Counted from the stretch's first letter, positions 1 to 11,185 are shown. The stretch: DNA of 64,000 nucleotides from Heloderma charlesbogerti (GCA_026122225.1 JANEZZ010002246.1:496001-560000); one strand, 5' to 3'. The notes: generated by a model from the sequence alone, not told the origin. Made by a program: numbers and translations.

Positions 1-324
1 AAACAGGAATGCAAATGGCGGCCACTACGCCATTTGTGCCCCTGGTTTGTTTTTTTTTGCTGTGATAGGCTACGTAAATATTTACGTAGCCTATCACGGC
101 CAAAAAAGAAGAACGCAAATGGCGGCCGCCGTAGCTGCCACCATTTGCGTCCGCAGGCTCCACTCGGCGCCTGCGAATGCACCCAGCCAGCGGCTCCGTG
201 GAGTTGCCGCAGAGCGGAGCTGGCTGGGTTAGGATTTCGGGGGGAGGTGCGGAGCGCCTTCCCCCCCCCACGATCACCTCGTCAAAAAGGTAAGTGACTT
301 TCGTACATCCCTACTATTGCACTG
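1..324. repeat. Palindrome-rich GC-variable segment, unidentified
   Basis: No coding gene is supported here; the short reading frames look incidental. The segment contains a perfect palindrome (62-97) flanked by several copies, in both orientations, of a motif reading gcaaatggcggcc or its complement (about 11-23, 32-40, 113-125, 140-150). The nested inverted arrangement suggests a foldback DNA transposon end, but no target duplication could be defined because the window begins inside it. It ends where LINE coding homology begins. Confidence 0.45.
62..97. repeat. Perfect 36-bp palindrome
   Basis: The left arm gtgataggctacgtaaa and the right arm tttacgtagcctatcac are exact reverse complements around a central TA, so all 36 bases are self-complementary. 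It could form a cruciform or be the joined ends of two inverted elements. No function can be assigned from sequence alone. Confidence 0.95.
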
Positions 325-2150
325 CATTGGAAAGAGCATTACCACAATCTCCTTAACCGTAACTCTATTGTGGCTGATGAGGTCTTCTTGCAAATCCCAC
401 AAAAACCAGAGATGAGCTTGCAGTATCCCCTAATTTGGAGGAAGTCAGTAAAGCCATCAACCAAATGAAAAATAAAGCTAGCGGACCAGATAGGATCCCT
501 GTTGAAGTCTTTAAAGAAGGTGGGCCTGAAGCTACACGACAGCTTCACAAGCTCATCGAAAAAATCTGGATGAGGAAGGAGATCCCAGCAGACTTCAGGG
601 ATGCCATAATTATCACTCTCTTCAAAAAGGGTGATAGAACAGATTGTGGAAACTATCGAGGCATCTCCCTTCTAGCCACGGCAGGCAGAATCCTGGCAAG
701 GATCCTCACAAACTGCCTTTTACCTATCTCAGAAGACATCCTCCCTGAATCCCAAAATGGCTTCCGCTCCTCCAGGGGGACAGTGGATTTGATCTTCACC
801 GCACGACAGCTCCAAGAAAAATGCAGGGAGCAAAACCAACCTCTGTACATGGCGTTTATTGATCTGACCAAGGCCTTCGACACTGTACACCGAACTGCTC
901 TATGGACCATCCTTTTGAAAACCAGATGTCCTAATAAATTTGTGAACATCTTGCGGCTCCACCATGACGACATGATGGCAACAATCGTGGATAACAATGG
1001 CTCTCAAAGTGACAGGGGTGCGCCATTGCGCCTTATTTGCTATCTTCATCGCTATGATTCTACACCTTGTTGAAGGGAAATTTCCCACTGGTGTAGAAAT
1101 CATATATCGAACAAATTGAAAACTTTTAAATCTCAGTAGGCTGAAAGCAAAAAGTAAAGTAATTACAACCTCTGTCATAGAACTTCAATATGCTGATGAT
1201 AACGTGATCTGCACACATTCAGCGGAAGGTCTCCAAATTATTCTAAACATCTTTGCAGAAGCATATGGAAAACCTCGGCCTCTTGCTTAACATAAAAAAA
1301 AAAAGTGCTTTACCAGCAAGCACAAACCAACCCCTCTGTAGCGCCATCAATCCAGCTTAACGGTGTGATGAAAGCCGACATAGACGCTGAAATTCAGCAT
1401 CGCCTGAGCTCTGTGAGTGTTGCATTCACCCGAATGAAGCATAGAGCGTTCGAGGATTGGGACATTTGCAGAGAGACCAAAATGCTTGTTTACAAAGCCA
1501 TTGTACTACCGACCTTACTGTATTCCTGTGAAACATGGACCATCTATAAACGCCACCTCCAACTTCTCGAAAGATTTCATCAATGCTGCCTCCGAAAACT
1601 TCTGCAAATTACTTGGGAAGACAGACGGACTAATGTCAGCGTATTGGAAGAAGCAAAGACCACCAGCATTGAAACAATGATTCTCCAATATCGCCTTCGC
1701 TGGACCGGCCATGTTGTTCGAATGCCTGATCATCGTCTCCCAAAGCAGCTACTTTATTCCCAACTTATGAATGGAAAATGGAATATTGGTGGACAGCAAA
1801 AGAGATTTAAAGATGTTCTCAAAGCTACTCCAAGAAAATGTGACATAAGCATTGAGAACTGGGAAGCTCTAACCCATGAGCGTTCCAGCTGGAGGTCAGC
1901 CTATATTAAAGGCGCTATGGACTTTGGAGAAGCACGAGTACAGGGTGAAAGGGAGAAGCGAGCGCAGCGGAAGGCGTATCAAGCAAACCCTCACCGTGAC
2001 TGCCTCCCACCTAGAAACCTGTGTCCTCACTGTGGGAGGCTGTGTGGATCCAGAATTGGCCTTCACAGCCACCTGCAGACCCACTGCTAAGACTCTACCC
2101 CTGGAAGATGATCTTACTTGGTCACGAGTGATCGCCATGATGATGATGGG
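325..2150 (+). mobile_element. 5'-truncated non-LTR retrotransposon (LINE) with C-terminal zinc-finger-like tail, decayed
   Basis: The translation is typical of a LINE reverse transcriptase. It shows an NKASGPDRIPVEV-like block, NYRGISLL (around 650-670), GFRSSRGTVDLIF, the catalytic-block motif FIDLTKAFDTV (about 855-890) and YADD (1189-1200). The first part (435-1073) and last part (1305-2090) share one frame. YADD lies in another frame, so at least two frameshifts plus a stop before 1305 break the ORF. The C-terminus has a CPHCGRLCGSRIGLHSH motif (2018-2085), a CCHH-like finger. The endonuclease half is missing. The clade is not certain; an RTE/RTEX-like or related LINE is likely. It is dead as a coding unit. 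Confidence 0.8.
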
Positions 2151-2223
2151 TCCTCATCCATCAAGGAAACCTGTGCTTCTGTCTACAGTGCTCTCTCTCT
2201 CCCTCCCTCTCTCTGATTTCAAT

Positions 2224-2300
2224 AGGCCATACCAGCTTTCCCCAACCTGGTGCCCTCCAGATTGTTGGACTACAGCTCCTACCATCCCCGTTGGCCAAGC
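2224..2300. repeat. Half copy of a palindromic hAT-like MITE
   Basis: The sequence tttccccaacctggtgccct followed by a 'ccagat..gttggactacag' stretch matches one arm of the foldback family also seen at 11319, 21885, 26789, 28002 and 41961. The second arm is missing or too diverged to see. Confidence 0.6.
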
Positions 2301-2317
2301 TAGCTAGAAACACAGGA

Positions 2318-2460
2318 ACTGCCTTGTACTGAATCAGTCAATCTACCCCAGTACTGTCAACACTGACTGGCAGGAGCAGTTCCAGGCAGGATTCTTTCCC
2401 AGCCATACTCGGATCTTCTGCATGCAAAACAGGTGCTCTGCCACTGAGCTATGGCCTTTC
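2318..2460 (-). mobile_element. tRNA-Ala-like SINE, minus strand
   Basis: Read on the minus strand the segment has a tRNA-like head: 'tagctcagtggcagagcacc' (box A-like), then a TTTTGCATGCAGAAG anticodon-arm-like block. This resembles tRNA-Ala(TGC). The body contains 'gccagtcagtgttgac'. A second copy in the same orientation lies at 45421-45600. It is a SINE rather than a tRNA gene because the T-arm is degraded and the body extends well beyond a tRNA. Confidence 0.65.
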
Positions 2461-3140
2461 CAGCACATCTGGAGGGCACCAGGTGGGGGAAGGCTAGGCT
2501 TTAGAAACAGTGTTTACCCTACGAGCACTGAGTGCTGCTCCATAACCTTCTCATGTTCTCCCAAATTTCTTTGCCCAATCAACTCCCCTTTCCTTCACTG
2601 TCTTGTGGCTTCTTTTGCAACAGGCCACATGCAGCAGACCTTTTGGATGTGTTGTTCTGTTCGTTCTCTTTTCCTCTGAGCCGTCAGTGTTTTGGCCTCC
2701 TCCCCCCTCATTTTCTCCCCCTCTAATTGAACAATGAAGGCGACCTTTAATAATTGCTTCTAGAAGATGAAAGGAGTCTTCCCGGGGAAGCAATGAGCCC
2801 TCTGAGGGGGGTCTGCTGACGTGTTCGTTATTTGCAAGATTCCCCTTTGCATATTAATTTCACGTTCCTGGGGTCACTCCCTGCTGCTGTCAGGCCTGGG
2901 ATGCTTCTTCCTTGGGGAACTGCACCACAGGGATGGTGTAGTTCATCCAAGGAGGAGTGTTTGGGGGAGTGCAGCTGGGCCTGGAAAAGTAAGAACACAA
3001 TAGGATGACTAGGGAGGAGCGGGGGCTCTGTTCATCACCTCTCCGCAACCCTCCTTCCTTTGGCAGTAGTTCTACTGTAAATTAGTCTGAAGCAAGCATG
3101 GAAAAGAAAAGAAGGGTTTAAATGGAAACAAAATGTGGTC
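2461..3140. other. Gene-free stretch, nothing recognised
   Basis: Short reading frames on both strands lack recognisable domains, splice context or codon bias. No inverted repeat or simple repeat stands out. Confidence 0.6.
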
Positions 3141-3380
3141 TCCATGTTTAGTTATTTATTCATATTTATTTATCTGTACATCTATGAGTTGCCTTTTGGC
3201 CTAAATAGAGCCTCCAAGGCAATTTACAGTTAAAACTTGCAACAATTTAAAAACTTTTTTAAAAAATTAACAACAAACTTTAAAACAATTTGAAAACTTT
3301 ACAAAACAACTTAAACCTTTCAAAACAATTTGAAAACTTCAAAAACACTTTGAAAACTTTAAAATGTTCCTACTGTTTAT
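3141..3380 (-). repeat. L2/CR1-type 3' tail (minus) followed by A-rich degenerate tandem repeat
   Basis: 3141-3235 reads on the minus strand like the common LINE 3' end ('attgccttggaggctctatt' ... ataaataaat). It runs into 3240-3362, where a unit near 'aacaatttgaaaactttac' recurs about five times with changes. This is degenerate low-complexity DNA. Confidence 0.55.
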
Positions 3381-3945
3381 CAGTTATGCCAGTGGTGTGG
3401 AAAATAACTAAGCAAAGGCCATGTCGTCTCGGCGTCGTCGTGCCTATGTGGCAGATTCCTCAAAAGCCTATAACTGTTGTATTTGTTTCTTTCATACAAA
3501 AGAAGAAACTGTTATGACAGTAGAGATAATTATCTTGTTTCCAGAGCAAGTCACCCCAGACCTATGAATCGTCGAACTTGCAAAAAGTTATAGGGCGCTG
3601 AGAGAAGAAGCTGGGGGTGGTGGTCCAGTAAAAATTTAGTTGATAATGAGCAGACATGCGTGCTAGGTTTGGCTGATGTCACTTATTTAGCCACATTATG
3701 ATTATAAATGTAACTGGTGAGTGTTGATATGGGCTGCCTCTGGGTTGACAGAGCTGCCTACGTTGTACATGAATAAACTCAAGTTGAATCTTACCTGCGT
3801 GTCCAGAGCTTAATTGGGGGGCAGCTGGGCACGGACCTCTAAGTCCAGTTAGGACTTTTACCACAGTGGTAAAAGTCATGGTGGCTATACGCTACATCTA
3901 GGACCAGAACCAGCATGCCTTTCAATACCATTTTCCGGGGAATGA
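3381..3945. other. Gene-free stretch, nothing recognised
   Basis: No domain, repeat boundary or RNA gene is recognised. A short local inverted repeat (acttttaccacagtggtaaaagt, about 3853-3875) is the only visible structure. Confidence 0.55.
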
Positions 3946-3949
3946 CATC

Positions 3950-4090
3950 AGGGAAAGCTATTCCCCTCATGCCCTACTATCAAGCATCCTGAGGTACTGT
4001 AGCTGGCTGGGTGTTATGGGAAAAAGGATGCTGGACTACACAAGCCTTTGGTCCGATCCAGCAGGGCTCTTCCTATGTTCTTATGAGTTC
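3950..4090 (+). mobile_element. CR1-like LINE 3' end
   Basis: 4028-4087 reads 'gatgctggactacacaagcc' and continues to 'tccagcagggctcttcctat' then gttcttatgag. This is the widespread 3'-terminal block of sauropsid CR1-type LINEs. The rest of the element is absent. Confidence 0.65.
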
Positions 4091-5170
4091 CCATAGATCC
4101 AAGCCTTGAGATCCTCTTCAGAGGAACTGCTCTAGGTGTCCCCATGAAGTGAAGTGAAATGGCTACCAAGAAGAGCAGGGAAGTGTACTGTCTTTTTGGT
4201 GGTGGCTCTCTGGTTATGGCATGCCCTATCCAGAAAGGCTCACCTGGCACTTCATTTCTAGTCATTTTGGTGCCCAGTAAATACTTATTTTTTAATTCTC
4301 CAATGCTTTTAAAAAATCTGTGCTTTCAACCACAGTATCCGCTATATATTTGTTAGCCATGTGCTTTTATTCTGTCTGCTGGACTTTTTTTATATATACT
4401 GGGAATGTTTATGCCCCAAACTGTCATTTTATAATCTTGACACTGCAGTTTATCATTTTATGCTGTAAGCTGCCCAGAGAACAATGTTATTGCATGGCTT
4501 TATATACATATAGTAAAGAAATAAACAAAAACTAATCACCCACCAGTTGCCTCTTTTGTAAAATAGGAGGATGGATTGATACCCTTGAGTTTAAGTCCCT
4601 TTGTCCACGCTCCTTCAGTTTCTGGCTGCCTGATTTATATTTTAGACAGACATGTTAGCATGGCATTGATGCATATTAATTACACATGACTGCACTATCA
4701 AATGCCCTCGAGACATCTCCCTCTGGGGTCTAGTATCGACCTTCATGGACTCTGGATGCCAAACATTAAACTCCCATATGTTTCTGGGGCTGGCACATTC
4801 TACTGGAAGCATTAGCTCCAACCAAACCTGGGATCTCAATGTCCCTAATTATTATGGCACTTGGCCATTCCTCCTGCCGCTGGTCGACTGCCCCACCCTG
4901 TTGCCTCATTCTACCTACTCTGGGATTTGTAGTTCTTAACAGTGCATGCCCAATAGGGAGGCACAACATCTCTCAACAAGGAGTCCTAGAATTTCCTATA
5001 TAAGTCCTCGCTCGCTCACTTTCTCTCTGTCTCTGTCATTTTCTCTCTGTGTGTTTTAAAAGGAGGGCCTGCCCGACCACTTCCCTTTATATAAACATAA
5101 GTAAATAAATAAATACATGACTCTATATTTCATGCCTATATTTCAGAATATCCCTATAATTCTGTTGTAG
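4091..5170. other. Gene-free AT-rich stretch, nothing recognised
   Basis: No coding similarity is recognised. Short tetranucleotide-like runs (ataaataaataaataca, about 5097-5116) and a pyrimidine-rich run near 5010-5050 are the only low-complexity features. Confidence 0.55.
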
Positions 5171-5176
5171 GACTGC

Positions 5177-5225
5177 TTCTGACTGGTTCCACAAATTCTT
5201 ACAGGATTTGTGGAGCCAGTCAGAA
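5177..5225. repeat. 20-bp stem hairpin with 9-nt loop
   Basis: Left arm 5177-5196 (ttctgactggttccacaaat) pairs with 5206-5225 (atttgtggagccagtcagaa), with one T/G wobble position and loop 5197-5205. It is too short for a typical animal pre-miRNA; a foldback transposon remnant is more likely. Confidence 0.8.
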
Positions 5226-5479
5226 GGCATCCCACACAGCAGGGGTGGGTAATACATGCAGCCCCTGCCACTGGCCCCCTGCTGCCTCCCCAGTTCAAAG
5301 AAGAAAACCTTTTAAACAACAAAAACTTGTTGTCTGTAATCCTATGGAATGCCAAAAGGGACAAATTTAGCTTGTTTGGCTTGTTCAGAACCTGTTGGGG
5401 TGGTGCAGCCTGCAGGGGGAGGCCAGGGGCGAAAATGCCTCCCAGATCGCCCACAATTGCCCATTCCATAATATAAATA

Positions 5480-5590
5480 TTTATATTCTGTGTTAGATTG
5501 TAATTTAAGGTTTTAATCTTTTGTAAACTACTGAGAAAGCTTTGGCTATTGGATGGTATAAAAATGTAATAAATAATAATATAATAATCC
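5480..5590 (+). mobile_element. L2/CR1-type LINE 3' tail
   Basis: 'agaaagctttggctattgga' followed by tggtataaaaatgtaataaataataat is the recurring LINE 3' end with a short-repeat tail. Related tails occur at 8455, 10740, 27770, 46190 and 56390. Confidence 0.6.
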
Positions 5591-5827
5591 CTGCCATACA
5601 GATACAGGAAAAGGAGGTTGCATGAATATCCCCAAGCATGATCTATAACAGGAGTTCCCAACATGGTGCCCATGGGCATCTGATTTTTTTTTAATCCCAT
5701 TTTTTTAAAAGCATACATGGATTTGTATGAAATGCATAGAACTTTCTAGCAATTATACATGGGCTGCGACAAAAGGGGACCAAATACCCAAATAAATATT
5801 CATCTGAAGGGGATGTCTATATGCCAC

Positions 5828-6407
5828 TGTCAAGGTTCCTCTTATGACCTAGACCCCCTGAGCAACCCCTAAAGGATCTCTTGCCTCTTTAAGAGTCCCA
5901 CCTTCGTTCTTTTACCATCCCCTTTCCAGTAACGTGGGGTTTAGGCTGTAGACGTGGGGTGACTGACACTCTAGACACAGGGTTTAACCACAACAATTTA
6001 CTGGTAAATTAAAGCAAGCAAATCACAACTAAAGGTATTTACACAATAGAGCTGAGTGATACAAAAGGCATTAAGAGAAAATAAAAGTTGCAAAATGCAA
6101 GTTCCTTTAGCCTAGCTGCACTTAGACTTTTCCAGGCTGCTTCTTCCTGCTCCCTCTTCAGGCTCTGGTCTCCTGACTCTGCTCTTCCTGCCCTGATCTT
6201 TCTGACTCTCTCTTTTTATATCCTCCTCCCTCAAAACCGAAAGTGCTGTTTCAAACCTGAAGAAATGAAACATAACTGGGGAAATGAAAATGAAACTTAA
6301 CTGGGGAAATGAAACTGCTCCTCTTAGGATTAACCCCCTCCCAATAGAAAACTCCAGGCCTCTAAGCTTGACCATTTTCTTGCCTCTGTAGGCCTCAAAC
6401 CTTCACA
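5828..6407 (-). mobile_element. Solo LTR, minus strand, with 5-bp target duplication
   Basis: The element starts TGTCAAGGTT and ends AACCTTCACA, so both ends have the TG..CA form with imperfect inverted termini. It is flanked by gccac on both sides (5823-5827 and 6408-6412). On the minus strand a TATA box (GGATATAAAAAGAG, complement of about 6213-6230) lies in the 5' half, as in an LTR promoter. There is no internal coding region or second LTR, so this is a solo LTR left by recombination. The 5-bp duplication does not by itself decide the superfamily (ERV or Gypsy-type). Confidence 0.8.
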
Positions 6408-6889
6408 GCCACCCTTTCAAATATTAAAAGTGTTGTAAAGTCCTCAATCCGTTGCATTTTAGGAGGTGAGCGTTTATCTTTCCAATGTTGTAACATTTGT
6501 CTTCTAGAGAGCAATCCTATGGGGATAGGTGGCCGTCTCTGAACTCGGAGGCAACCACCTATCCAATGCAGGGCTCCTCCACGCTCAGCTGCCCTGCATT
6601 CACAGCTAGACAGCCAATTTCAGAGTGCGGAGTGCAGAGGACCTCGGAGTGCGGGGTAGGCAGGCCAGAGGATACATAGAAAGTGTCATACCAGCACTTC
6701 CAAACTCCTCGACCCGACCCCAGGAATGTCCCGTTTCCCTCACTCTGCACTGCTCTTCCAAGCACGGAGTGTGGGGCTGATCCGTGCTGCCTACAAGGCG
6801 GGGAGAGGGCAGTTCTCCGGGAACCGACCAATCCTATGACTGCCCAGCCACTGTCTGTGGGCCACAGGATCACTCCCTTAGCTGTCAAA
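6408..6889. other. Gene-free stretch, possible insertion within an L1-like remnant
   Basis: 6420-6505 may belong to the L1-like element that continues at 6890. The middle (about 6503-6880) begins 'agcaatcctatggggatagg' and ends with 'ccacaggatcactccc'. Its ends are loosely inverted, as in a MITE, but boundaries are not clear. Confidence 0.35.
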
Positions 6890-7235
6890 AGATAGCTGAC
6901 CGTTTGTGAATTTCCATGAAGCAGGTAAATAATTTCAAAGAGCGTGTACATCCGTGAATATTAAAGACTGTTCCAGTACAAAACTTATCTGTGTAATAAT
7001 ATCCCTCCCCCCAAGAAGCTACTACTGGACATTGCCATAGCGTATGTTTAAAAGATGCATTCACTGTATTACACCACCAGCAATTAGCTGAATTAGTTAA
7101 TCCCTTATTAAAGAGACATTGCAGTGTCCAACAGACATGAAGTAAACGTTTTTGCTTAATAAGACTCAGCCTAAGATCCAGAGAAAGGTAGACACCAAAG
7201 CAACTGATTAGGCATCTTGTGGTGGCATCCACAGC
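6890..7235 (-). mobile_element. L1-like LINE, C-terminal fragment, minus strand
   Basis: The minus-strand frame contains CWWC followed after ten residues by HTLWQCPVVASW. This matches the CxxC...HxxWxCPxxxxFW zinc-knuckle-like end of L1/Tx1-clade ORF2 proteins. Only the last 100 or so residues remain and the 5' part is lost. It is the only L1-clade piece recognised in this window. Confidence 0.6.
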
Positions 7236-7485
7236 AGTATCTCAAATTCCCAAATGCACCCACAGGTCTAAAAAGCCTGGGGACCCCTGATCTGTAATAT
7301 AGCCTCAATTTTTTCCTGACAGTAATGGGCTTGCAGCCCATTGCCCCTGACTCTCAGACCCTAAAGTGTACCTGTTCCCACCTCCCATGACTGAACCTTT
7401 CCTAAAGTATACTAAACATTAAAATATTTCATATTGCTATAGAGGGGGTGAATAACGGAGTTAAATCTTTGTTCTTCATATACTC

Positions 7486-7868
7486 AGAGCATCTCTACAC
7501 CTGCCAAAAATCCCACATTTAAAAGGGGGCTTTCTGCTTCCATTTTAACTGCAGGATCACAACGAGCTCCCTACACGAGCTTTGTCCCCACCCCTTCCCA
7601 CCCCTTTCCCCCTTATCTGAGTCTTCCATGTGTTTCATTGGTCTAGCTCCTCTTATTGCGGCTTTTCCTTTTTCACGGAGGGAACTCAAGCAGAATTCAA
7701 GCGCTGTAATTTGACCACTCATTATCGCTGAACTTTTAAAAAACAGAATACAGGTCATTTAGTGCGGGAGGCACCCTGGAGGTTGACAACGTCATCTAAA
7801 GGATCTGCAAACTTTTGTGAGTAACCAGTCTCCATAGCAGGATAAAAGCTCCGTATGAAGAAGCCCTC
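7486..7868. mobile_element. Non-autonomous DNA transposon, copy 1 of a 5-member family
   Basis: It starts 'catctctacacctgcc' and ends 'gctccgtatgaagaagccct'. These resemble the inverted ends of the copies at 18203, 19786, 22156 and 25118. The right third (about 7770-7860) is the reverse complement of the left end of the 25118 copy, so the family has long terminal inverted repeats. No transposase is encoded. Confidence 0.65.
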
Positions 7869-9440
7869 AGCGTATTCTGTTGTTTGCTCAACTTGCAAGC
7901 CAAAGAGCCATGGTTTAGCAAATAAGTTTATTTTAATGAATAAGAGGAGCCAGGGTTGTTGCTAGGCCTACGCCCATGGAACCCTGGTCCCAAATCTATT
8001 CACCAGGGCCACAGATCTATTCCATAGAGCTAATCCTGAAGCTTCAGTTCAAACCCTAAGTCATGCCAACCCTACCATTACTGGGATTTTCTGCCTCAGG
8101 GCTGTGTTGGTGGGGGGACTTATTTGCCAAGGAGTGCTGTGGGAGCACGCTGGTAAGTGAGGGACAATAAGGGCCCCCATTGATCATATGTCAGTAAATG
8201 GGAGAAAAGGCAGGTTGAATCACTAGGACTGGTTTTATACATGCACCCAAATGAGTGGGAAATGGGGTGTGAGAGTCCTGAAGTAGTAGAATGGGTAGTA
8301 TCATTTCAGACTGAAGATGGAGGCTTAATATTTGTGAATACTTCCCTATTGGGCGGGGGGGATACTCCCTGCAGTTAGAAAACTAGCATTGCGGGGAGCA
8401 AACTAGGATAGCATCTTTCTCCCTGATGTGATTGTTCTTTTTAGTTTGCAGGGAGTAGAGCTTCAGCTATTGGGCAGTATGAAATGTAATACATAAAAAT
8501 AATAATAAAATGATGATGATGATAATATTTGACATGGGGAACATAAAAAAAATGTGATCCCCCACCTGCAGGGCCAGGCTGAGACATTTTACTGCCAGTG
8601 GAGAAAGACAAGAGGACACCCTCCCCTCTCCATTCCATGTACAGAAGCTGACCAGACTGGCAGAGCAGACACCTCACTCTGCCTAATGGTAGGGCCGGCC
8701 AGCCTAAAAGTCTGAAAAGGGACCATCTGTTCTAACACTTCAGCATCTTACCACCTCATTCTGTTGCATGTATAGACCAGGCCTAGATCTCAAAAGATGG
8801 GGAGTAGCCCTCCATGGCAGCTATGCTCAACTGGGCTCTTTCAGGGAATTTTCTCTAAAACAGTAACAAGAAGCTCGAGAAAGTTCTTCCTGAGAAGGCC
8901 CCTGTGGACGTTGTTAGTCCTTGCACAGATGGGAATTTGTGCGGGGGATACTTTTTGGCTGGATGAACAGGGGCTGAATGGTTGCACCTCCGTCATGATG
9001 TTGAGTCAGTGTGGGATGCCATCTGCACCCTGGCAGAGACATCCTCTCCAGGATTTTGTTTGGAGCGAGGTATGGGCTTCGAGGAGGGTAATCCGAAACT
9101 TGTCAGTGAGGTGCCAAGGCCCTCATCACTTACTCCTGGGGACAAAGAAAAGATTCAAATAATCTGTGTAGCTGGTTCAATCTATGTAGCTGGAGGAAGC
9201 AGCCACCGGCTCTCTTTTCCTTCCCACATCACAAAATGCTACCTCAGAAAACCGTTTTCCTCAAGGCTGCAAGCTGAGGGCTCAAAAGAGCATCTTATTT
9301 CGGATGCTTAAGAGAGCCACAGCTCCTGAGGAACTGTTTTGGGAAAAGAAAGACATTTGTGAGGAGCAGAAAAGGGGGGCAAATGATTGGGAGCCTGGAG
9401 CTAAAACTCATTGGGAAATGCAGGGATTTTAACATTTGGT
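7869..9440. other. Gene-free stretch, mostly unassigned
   Basis: A LINE-type 3' tail occurs at about 8440-8530 ('cttcagctattgggcagtat' then an aat-rich run). The reading frame at 8797-9162 has no recognisable domain and no splice or promoter support. Nothing else is recognised. Confidence 0.5.
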
Positions 9441-9445
9441 GAGAG

Positions 9446-9527
9446 CGGAGGACAGGAAGGCCTGGCGTGCTGTGGTCCATGGGGTCACGAAGAGTCGGAC
9501 ACGACTGAACGACTGAACAACAACAAC
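9446..9527 (+). mobile_element. RTE-BovB 3'-end fragment
   Basis: 'gaggacaggaaggcctggcg' leads to 'gagtcggacacgactgaacg' and then (aac)n. It is nearly identical to the 3' end of the full-length BovB at 34130-34215. No convincing target duplication was found. Confidence 0.9.
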
Positions 9528-9832
9528 ATGTCATCTTACTACCTTGCCCCAAGAAAAGATCCTCTACACATATTTTTATGAAGCCTTCCTACAGCACTTT
9601 TAGACCCACATCTGCTTTAAAATTCCTGTCTCAAATCCCTGTCACAAATATGTGAGGTGGGCTTTTACTGAAAGGCTGGCCAACTGCAAAGGAGGCCTGG
9701 CCTGCTCTTCCTTTAATAGTGGTGTCAACGGGAGAAATTCAGCAGGGGCATGACCCTGGCATGACAAGCACCCCCTGCCAAAAAAAATTCTCTCTTCTAC
9801 ACAAATGTGAAATGAATGCTGAGATTCTATGC

Positions 9833-10196
9833 TGGGGGCATCGAACCTCCTTCAGCTCAAGGGCTAAATTCCGTTCCAGAGAAGTTTTCAGGGGCCGCAT
9901 TCCAGTGGCGGGCAGAGCCAAAAGCAACGGGGGCGGAGCTGAGGGCAAAGGGGGCAGGGCCAAAATGCAAAAAACGCCTGCATCTTTTAGCCTGAAGCTC
10001 TGACTGCCAGTAACTGAGCCGTAAGAGAGGCATTTCAACCTTTCAGAGTGGAGAGAAAACCCATAAAAGCTGAGAAACCCCCAAATGATAGGCAGCTGGA
10101 GGAGGGTGATGTGGGCAAGGGGTGTGGCCATTTGAGGAGCCCAGACTGGGACCTCAGGTGAGGCCCCGAGCCTAAGGTTCAACATCTCTGCTCTAT
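9833..10196. repeat. Dispersed ~350-bp repeat, copy 1
   Basis: It begins 'ggcatcgaacctccttcagc' and ends near 'cctaaggttcaacatctctg'. The same ordered blocks ('attccagtggcgggcagagc', 'ggcatttcaacctttcagag') recur at 16760, 18065, 52600 and, inverted, at 28985. The ends are weakly complementary (aacctc / gaggtt), which suggests a DNA transposon. There is no coding capacity. Confidence 0.7.
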
Positions 10197-10344
10197 GCAG
10201 AGTTAGATGTACTTAATTGAAATCAGTCCAGCACAGGGCTGGAATGTGAAGATCAAGAGCTCTGACCCCCACTGCCCTGTCCCCCTATGCATCGGTTTGC
10301 CCTAGCAACTATATTCCCATTTTACAGATGAGGGAATAAAGCTA

Positions 10345-10800
10345 CTGGGCCAGGTTTAAGGTATTAGTACTAGTGTACAAAGCCCTAAACAACTTGGGAC
10401 CAGGATACTTGAGGGACTGCCTCCTTCCTTACCAACCTGCCCAGTCACTGAGGTCATCAGAGGGCATGTTCCTGGTGGTTCCACATGGACCCATGGCCTG
10501 CTTGGAGTCCACCAGGAAAACAGCCTTCAGTGTGGTGGCCCCCTTCTTGTGGAACTCCCTGCCTTTGGAGGTCAGGCAGGCACCAACGTTGTGTTCCTTC
10601 TGGCGCCTTCTGAAGATGTTGTTATTTCAAGAGGCCTTCCTTGAGTGACCTCGAGGTTTATTAAATTCAGTCTTCCTGGAACTCGTCTTTTAAAAAATGT
10701 TATAACTGTTTTAACGTGGTGTTTTATTCTTTTCTCTTTGGTGTTCACCGCTCCGAAATCTTCGATATGGAGCGGTATATACATATTGTAAATAAACAAC
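10345..10800 (+). mobile_element. L2-type LINE 3' end
   Basis: The + frame reads YKALNNLGPGYLRDCLLPYQ, and later FSVVAPFLWNSLP. This is the C-terminal end of L2-clade ORF2, also seen at 61290-61560. A 3' UTR with tataaat-like tail follows (about 10755-10800). It is 5'-truncated. Confidence 0.85.
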
Positions 10801-11185
10801 GCTGAGAGAGTGTTTTCTAAGTAAAAGTGAGAGGACATTTGAACCACAAAGGTTGTGTTCATATTCAATGGGAGATCTGTGATGACAGCCAATATGTGAA
10901 ATTTGCCTGAATCATCTGTTGACAGCTCAAGTAAAGGCAACATTTTAGTGTGGGGCGTTTGACACAGCCTCAGTAACTTCACAGCTGTTTTCAAAATTAT
11001 GCTCTTGAGCCTTATGGAAGAAGCTGGAGGGGACTCAAAATCCCTCCACAGTAGGGTAGGTGACAGGACATGAAAAAGACATATTTCTTCTTCATTTCCT
11101 AATACAGTAACACACCCAAACCAAATTACACTTTGATCCCACTCTTCTTCCAGAGAACTCAGAGCAATGTAGATGTTCTTCCCTG
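10801..11185. other. Gene-free stretch, nothing recognised
   Basis: A 209-residue minus-strand frame overlaps this and the neighbouring L2 end. It has no domain and crosses a repeat boundary, so it is not treated as a gene. Confidence 0.5.

Noticed and set aside
2318..2460. tRNA-Ala gene on the minus strand
   Set aside because: The T-arm and acceptor stem are degraded and a second copy exists with a SINE body.
5177..5225. microRNA precursor
   Set aside because: The whole hairpin is only 49 bases with a 20-bp stem, shorter than typical animal pre-miRNAs.
8797..9162. 121-residue plus-strand open frame
   Set aside because: No domain, no splice or promoter context, and an overlapping second frame.
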